Shown in pieces: positions 62,994 to 64,000 of a stretch of 64,000 nt of DNA. Location of the stretch: NCBI RefSeq assembly GCF_000224515.1, contig NZ_AGAF01000169.1:1-64000 (forward strand), written 5' to 3'. Positions within the stretch are counted from its first letter, which is position 1. Every line of letters begins with the position of its first letter. A program made the position numbers and the translations under genes. The DNA comes from Desulfosporosinus sp. OT. Lineage in GTDB: Bacteria > Bacillota > Desulfitobacteriia > Desulfitobacteriales > Desulfitobacteriaceae. The notes beneath the pieces are model-generated. The model was not told the origin of the DNA, searched no databases, and saw only the letters and a list, made by a program, of their open reading frames with translations.

Positions 62994-63051
62994 CACACTT
63001 TTAATAGTCTCACGTTTTCTTTTTTAATCCCCACTCCTCTCTTTTACTTCA

Positions 63052-63083
63052 CTTGCGACGAATAGTTCGTCGCAAGCTTTTTT
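63052..63083 (+). terminator. plus-strand terminator-like hairpin without an upstream plus gene
   Basis: Perfect 11-bp arms CTTGCGACGAA/TTCGTCGCAAG with a 3-nt loop, followed by CTTTTTT on the plus strand only. Confidence 0.65.
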
Positions 63084-63118
63084 ATGCCATCTACCAGCGC
63101 ATAAATAAATACAACAAA

Positions 63119-63155
63119 GCGCTGTGCTGGCAGTCCCTACTTTCCAGCACAGCAC
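63119..63155 (-). terminator. probable terminator after the acetyltransferase gene
   Basis: Arms GTGCTGTGCTGG/CCAGCACAGCGC with a 13-nt loop, then TTTGTTGTATTTATTT on the minus strand. It is 54 bp past the stop codon. Confidence 0.65.
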
Positions 63156-63208
63156 GTTGCCATTTTCGGCAAGGCACTAATCTCAAATGTCCTTATAAAA
63201 TACCCAAT

Positions 63209-63715
63209 CTAGTCTAATAATTTAACCATTAGCTTTCGTTCCTCGGCAAAGCCGAATTTTTCATAGAGGTGGAGTGCTCTCACATTATGACTGGTGACAG
63301 CAAGACCGAGATATGGAACACGGTGTTCACGACAATACTCTTCCGCAGCCTCGAGCAATAAGCGACCTGCCCCTTTGCCTCTCCACTCCGCAAGGACACC
63401 TAAATCCATGATCCATCCCTGATTCAGACCAGTTATTTCTTCCCGTGCTGAAGCATGAAGAACCAAATACCCGATTGGTTGTTTTCTTTCCGTCTCCAGA
63501 TTTGATTTTCCCTCTTCTATTGGGACCTCCGCAATAAAGACAATTGATCCTGACTGCTGAATCCAGGTCCAGAATCCTTTGAGCATAGCCTCTCTGTAAT
63601 TCAGCGTTTCTTCCGTTGGCTGTTTGCGCCAGGGAGAGATACTATCTATAATTCCTATTTTAGACAGGGCATACATGAAAGGCCAGTCGCGAACATCCCC
63701 TTGACGAACTCGCAT
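63209..63715 (-). CDS. GNAT-family N-acetyltransferase
   Basis: The 168-residue protein has the acetyl-CoA site LAEWRGKGAGRLLLEAAEEY (about residues 110-130), a preceding beta bulge IMDLGV, and HNVRALHLYEKFGF. This is the RimI-like single-domain form; the substrate is unknown. GGTGATTTT lies before the ATG. Confidence 0.9.
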   Translation of the reverse strand: MRVRQGDVRDWPFMYALSKIGIIDSISPWRKQPTEETLNYREAMLKGFWTWIQQSGSIVFIAEVPIEEGKSNLETERKQPIGYLVLHASAREEITGLNQGWIMDLGVLAEWRGKGAGRLLLEAAEEYCREHRVPYLGLAVTSHNVRALHLYEKFGFAEERKLMVKLLD

Positions 63716-63785
63716 AAAATCACCTCTTTGGCTAACTTATGCAAGTGTCGGTCCGGTGTCACTCTCTTCTTTCTGATTATTTTCC

Positions 63786-63820
63786 GAACACTGCTTAGTG
63801 TTCTTTTTTCTTTTTTTATT
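63786..63820 (+). terminator. plus-strand terminator-like hairpin
   Basis: Perfect 7-bp arms GAACACT/AGTGTTC and a TTTTTTCTTTTTTT tract on the plus strand; on the minus strand the following bases are GGAAAATAAT. Confidence 0.6.
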
Positions 63821-63849
63821 GGCAGATAATTTGTATTCCTGTAATTTGC

Positions 63850-64000
63850 TTAACTAAGTAAAGCATGAACCTGTTTAAGCTTTTCACGAATCGAAAGTTG
63901 ATACGGGCAGCGTGTTTCACACACCCCGCATTCCGTACAGGCATCAGCTTTAATAGCCGTTCCCAGGTAGCGATCCAGTGACCACTGCTTTAAATTATAG
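63850..64000 (-). CDS. iron-sulfur aldo/keto reductase, C-terminal part (cut by window edge)
   Basis: The last 49 residues of a protein ending in a ferredoxin-like motif: ADACTECGVCETRCPYQLSI, then REKLKQVHALLS. A single CX2CX2CX3CP motif close to the C-terminus is typical of the 4Fe-4S-bearing aldo/keto reductases of anaerobes. Other Fe-S oxidoreductases cannot be excluded without the upstream part. Confidence 0.65.
   Translation of the reverse strand, partial: YNLKQWSLDRYLGTAIKADACTECGVCETRCPYQLSIREKLKQVHALLS

Overview
The window is one continuous stretch of a low-to-medium GC endospore-forming Firmicute chromosome. The sporulation genes spoIIGA, sigE and sigG, a spoVD-type penicillin-binding protein, the divIVA/ylmH/yggT/sepF block and the complete mur/fts (dcw) cluster make this certain. 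Gene content and order (bshA, tldD/tldE, a comB-like phosphatase, an iron-sulfur aldo/keto reductase, a yteA-type zinc-finger protein) point to an anaerobic Peptococcaceae-like lineage such as Desulfosporosinus or Desulfitobacterium; that genus-level call is an inference. Every protein-coding gene I can support lies on the minus strand, so transcription runs from high to low coordinates throughout.

Layout in the direction of transcription (right to left). 64000-57200: end of an iron-sulfur aldo/keto reductase, an acetyltransferase, tldD-tldE, a PHP phosphoesterase, two unknown proteins and a YlbF-family protein. 57100-52400: bshA, a MoxR ATPase with its VWA partner, a tiny zinc-ribbon protein, a 2[4Fe-4S] ferredoxin and a PerR/Fur regulator. 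52300-46900: a membrane protein built like a glycoside hydrolase but lacking a catalytic motif, a MetE-like zinc methyltransferase, a DUF1858 redox protein and a LysM protein with Met-Gln-Gly repeats. 46500-28000: mraZ, rsmH, ftsL, spoVD, murE, murF, mraY, murD, ftsW, murG, an unknown gene, murB, murA, ftsQ, sbp, ftsZ (no ftsA). 27500-16500: spoIIGA, sigE, sigG, ymxH, pgeF, a PhoB/PhoR-type pair, an HlyD-like protein, yggS, sepF, yggT, ylmH, divIVA and an unknown protein. 16200-11500: glycine riboswitch and gcvT-gcvH-gcvPA-gcvPB. 11250-5700: comB, pduL, a DUF5665 protein, yteA, pta, lspA. 5700-1: rluD, then pyrR-pyrB-pyrC-carA-carB with two PyrR attenuators.

The most unusual material is intergenic. 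At least three families of dispersed, palindrome-rich elements occupy the gaps. Type I elements (about 300-330 bp, ends AGTTTCTTAGC and GCTAAGAAACT) sit 5-8 nt after stop codons. Type II elements carry 1-3 copies of a 34-bp unit containing the palindrome CGAAGACACTGTCTTCG and end at the T-tracts of intrinsic terminators. Both, and a third cluster near 48.2-48.7 kb, carry short hairpins whose stems differ but covary around a constant CA-AGGA-TG apex, which matches the core of the CsrA/RsmA RNA-binding consensus. I propose as a hypothesis that these are mobile structured elements that could yield RNAs binding CsrA. A separate family of TTCGA-rich patches also fills gaps and extends into the last codons of murB and pgeF.
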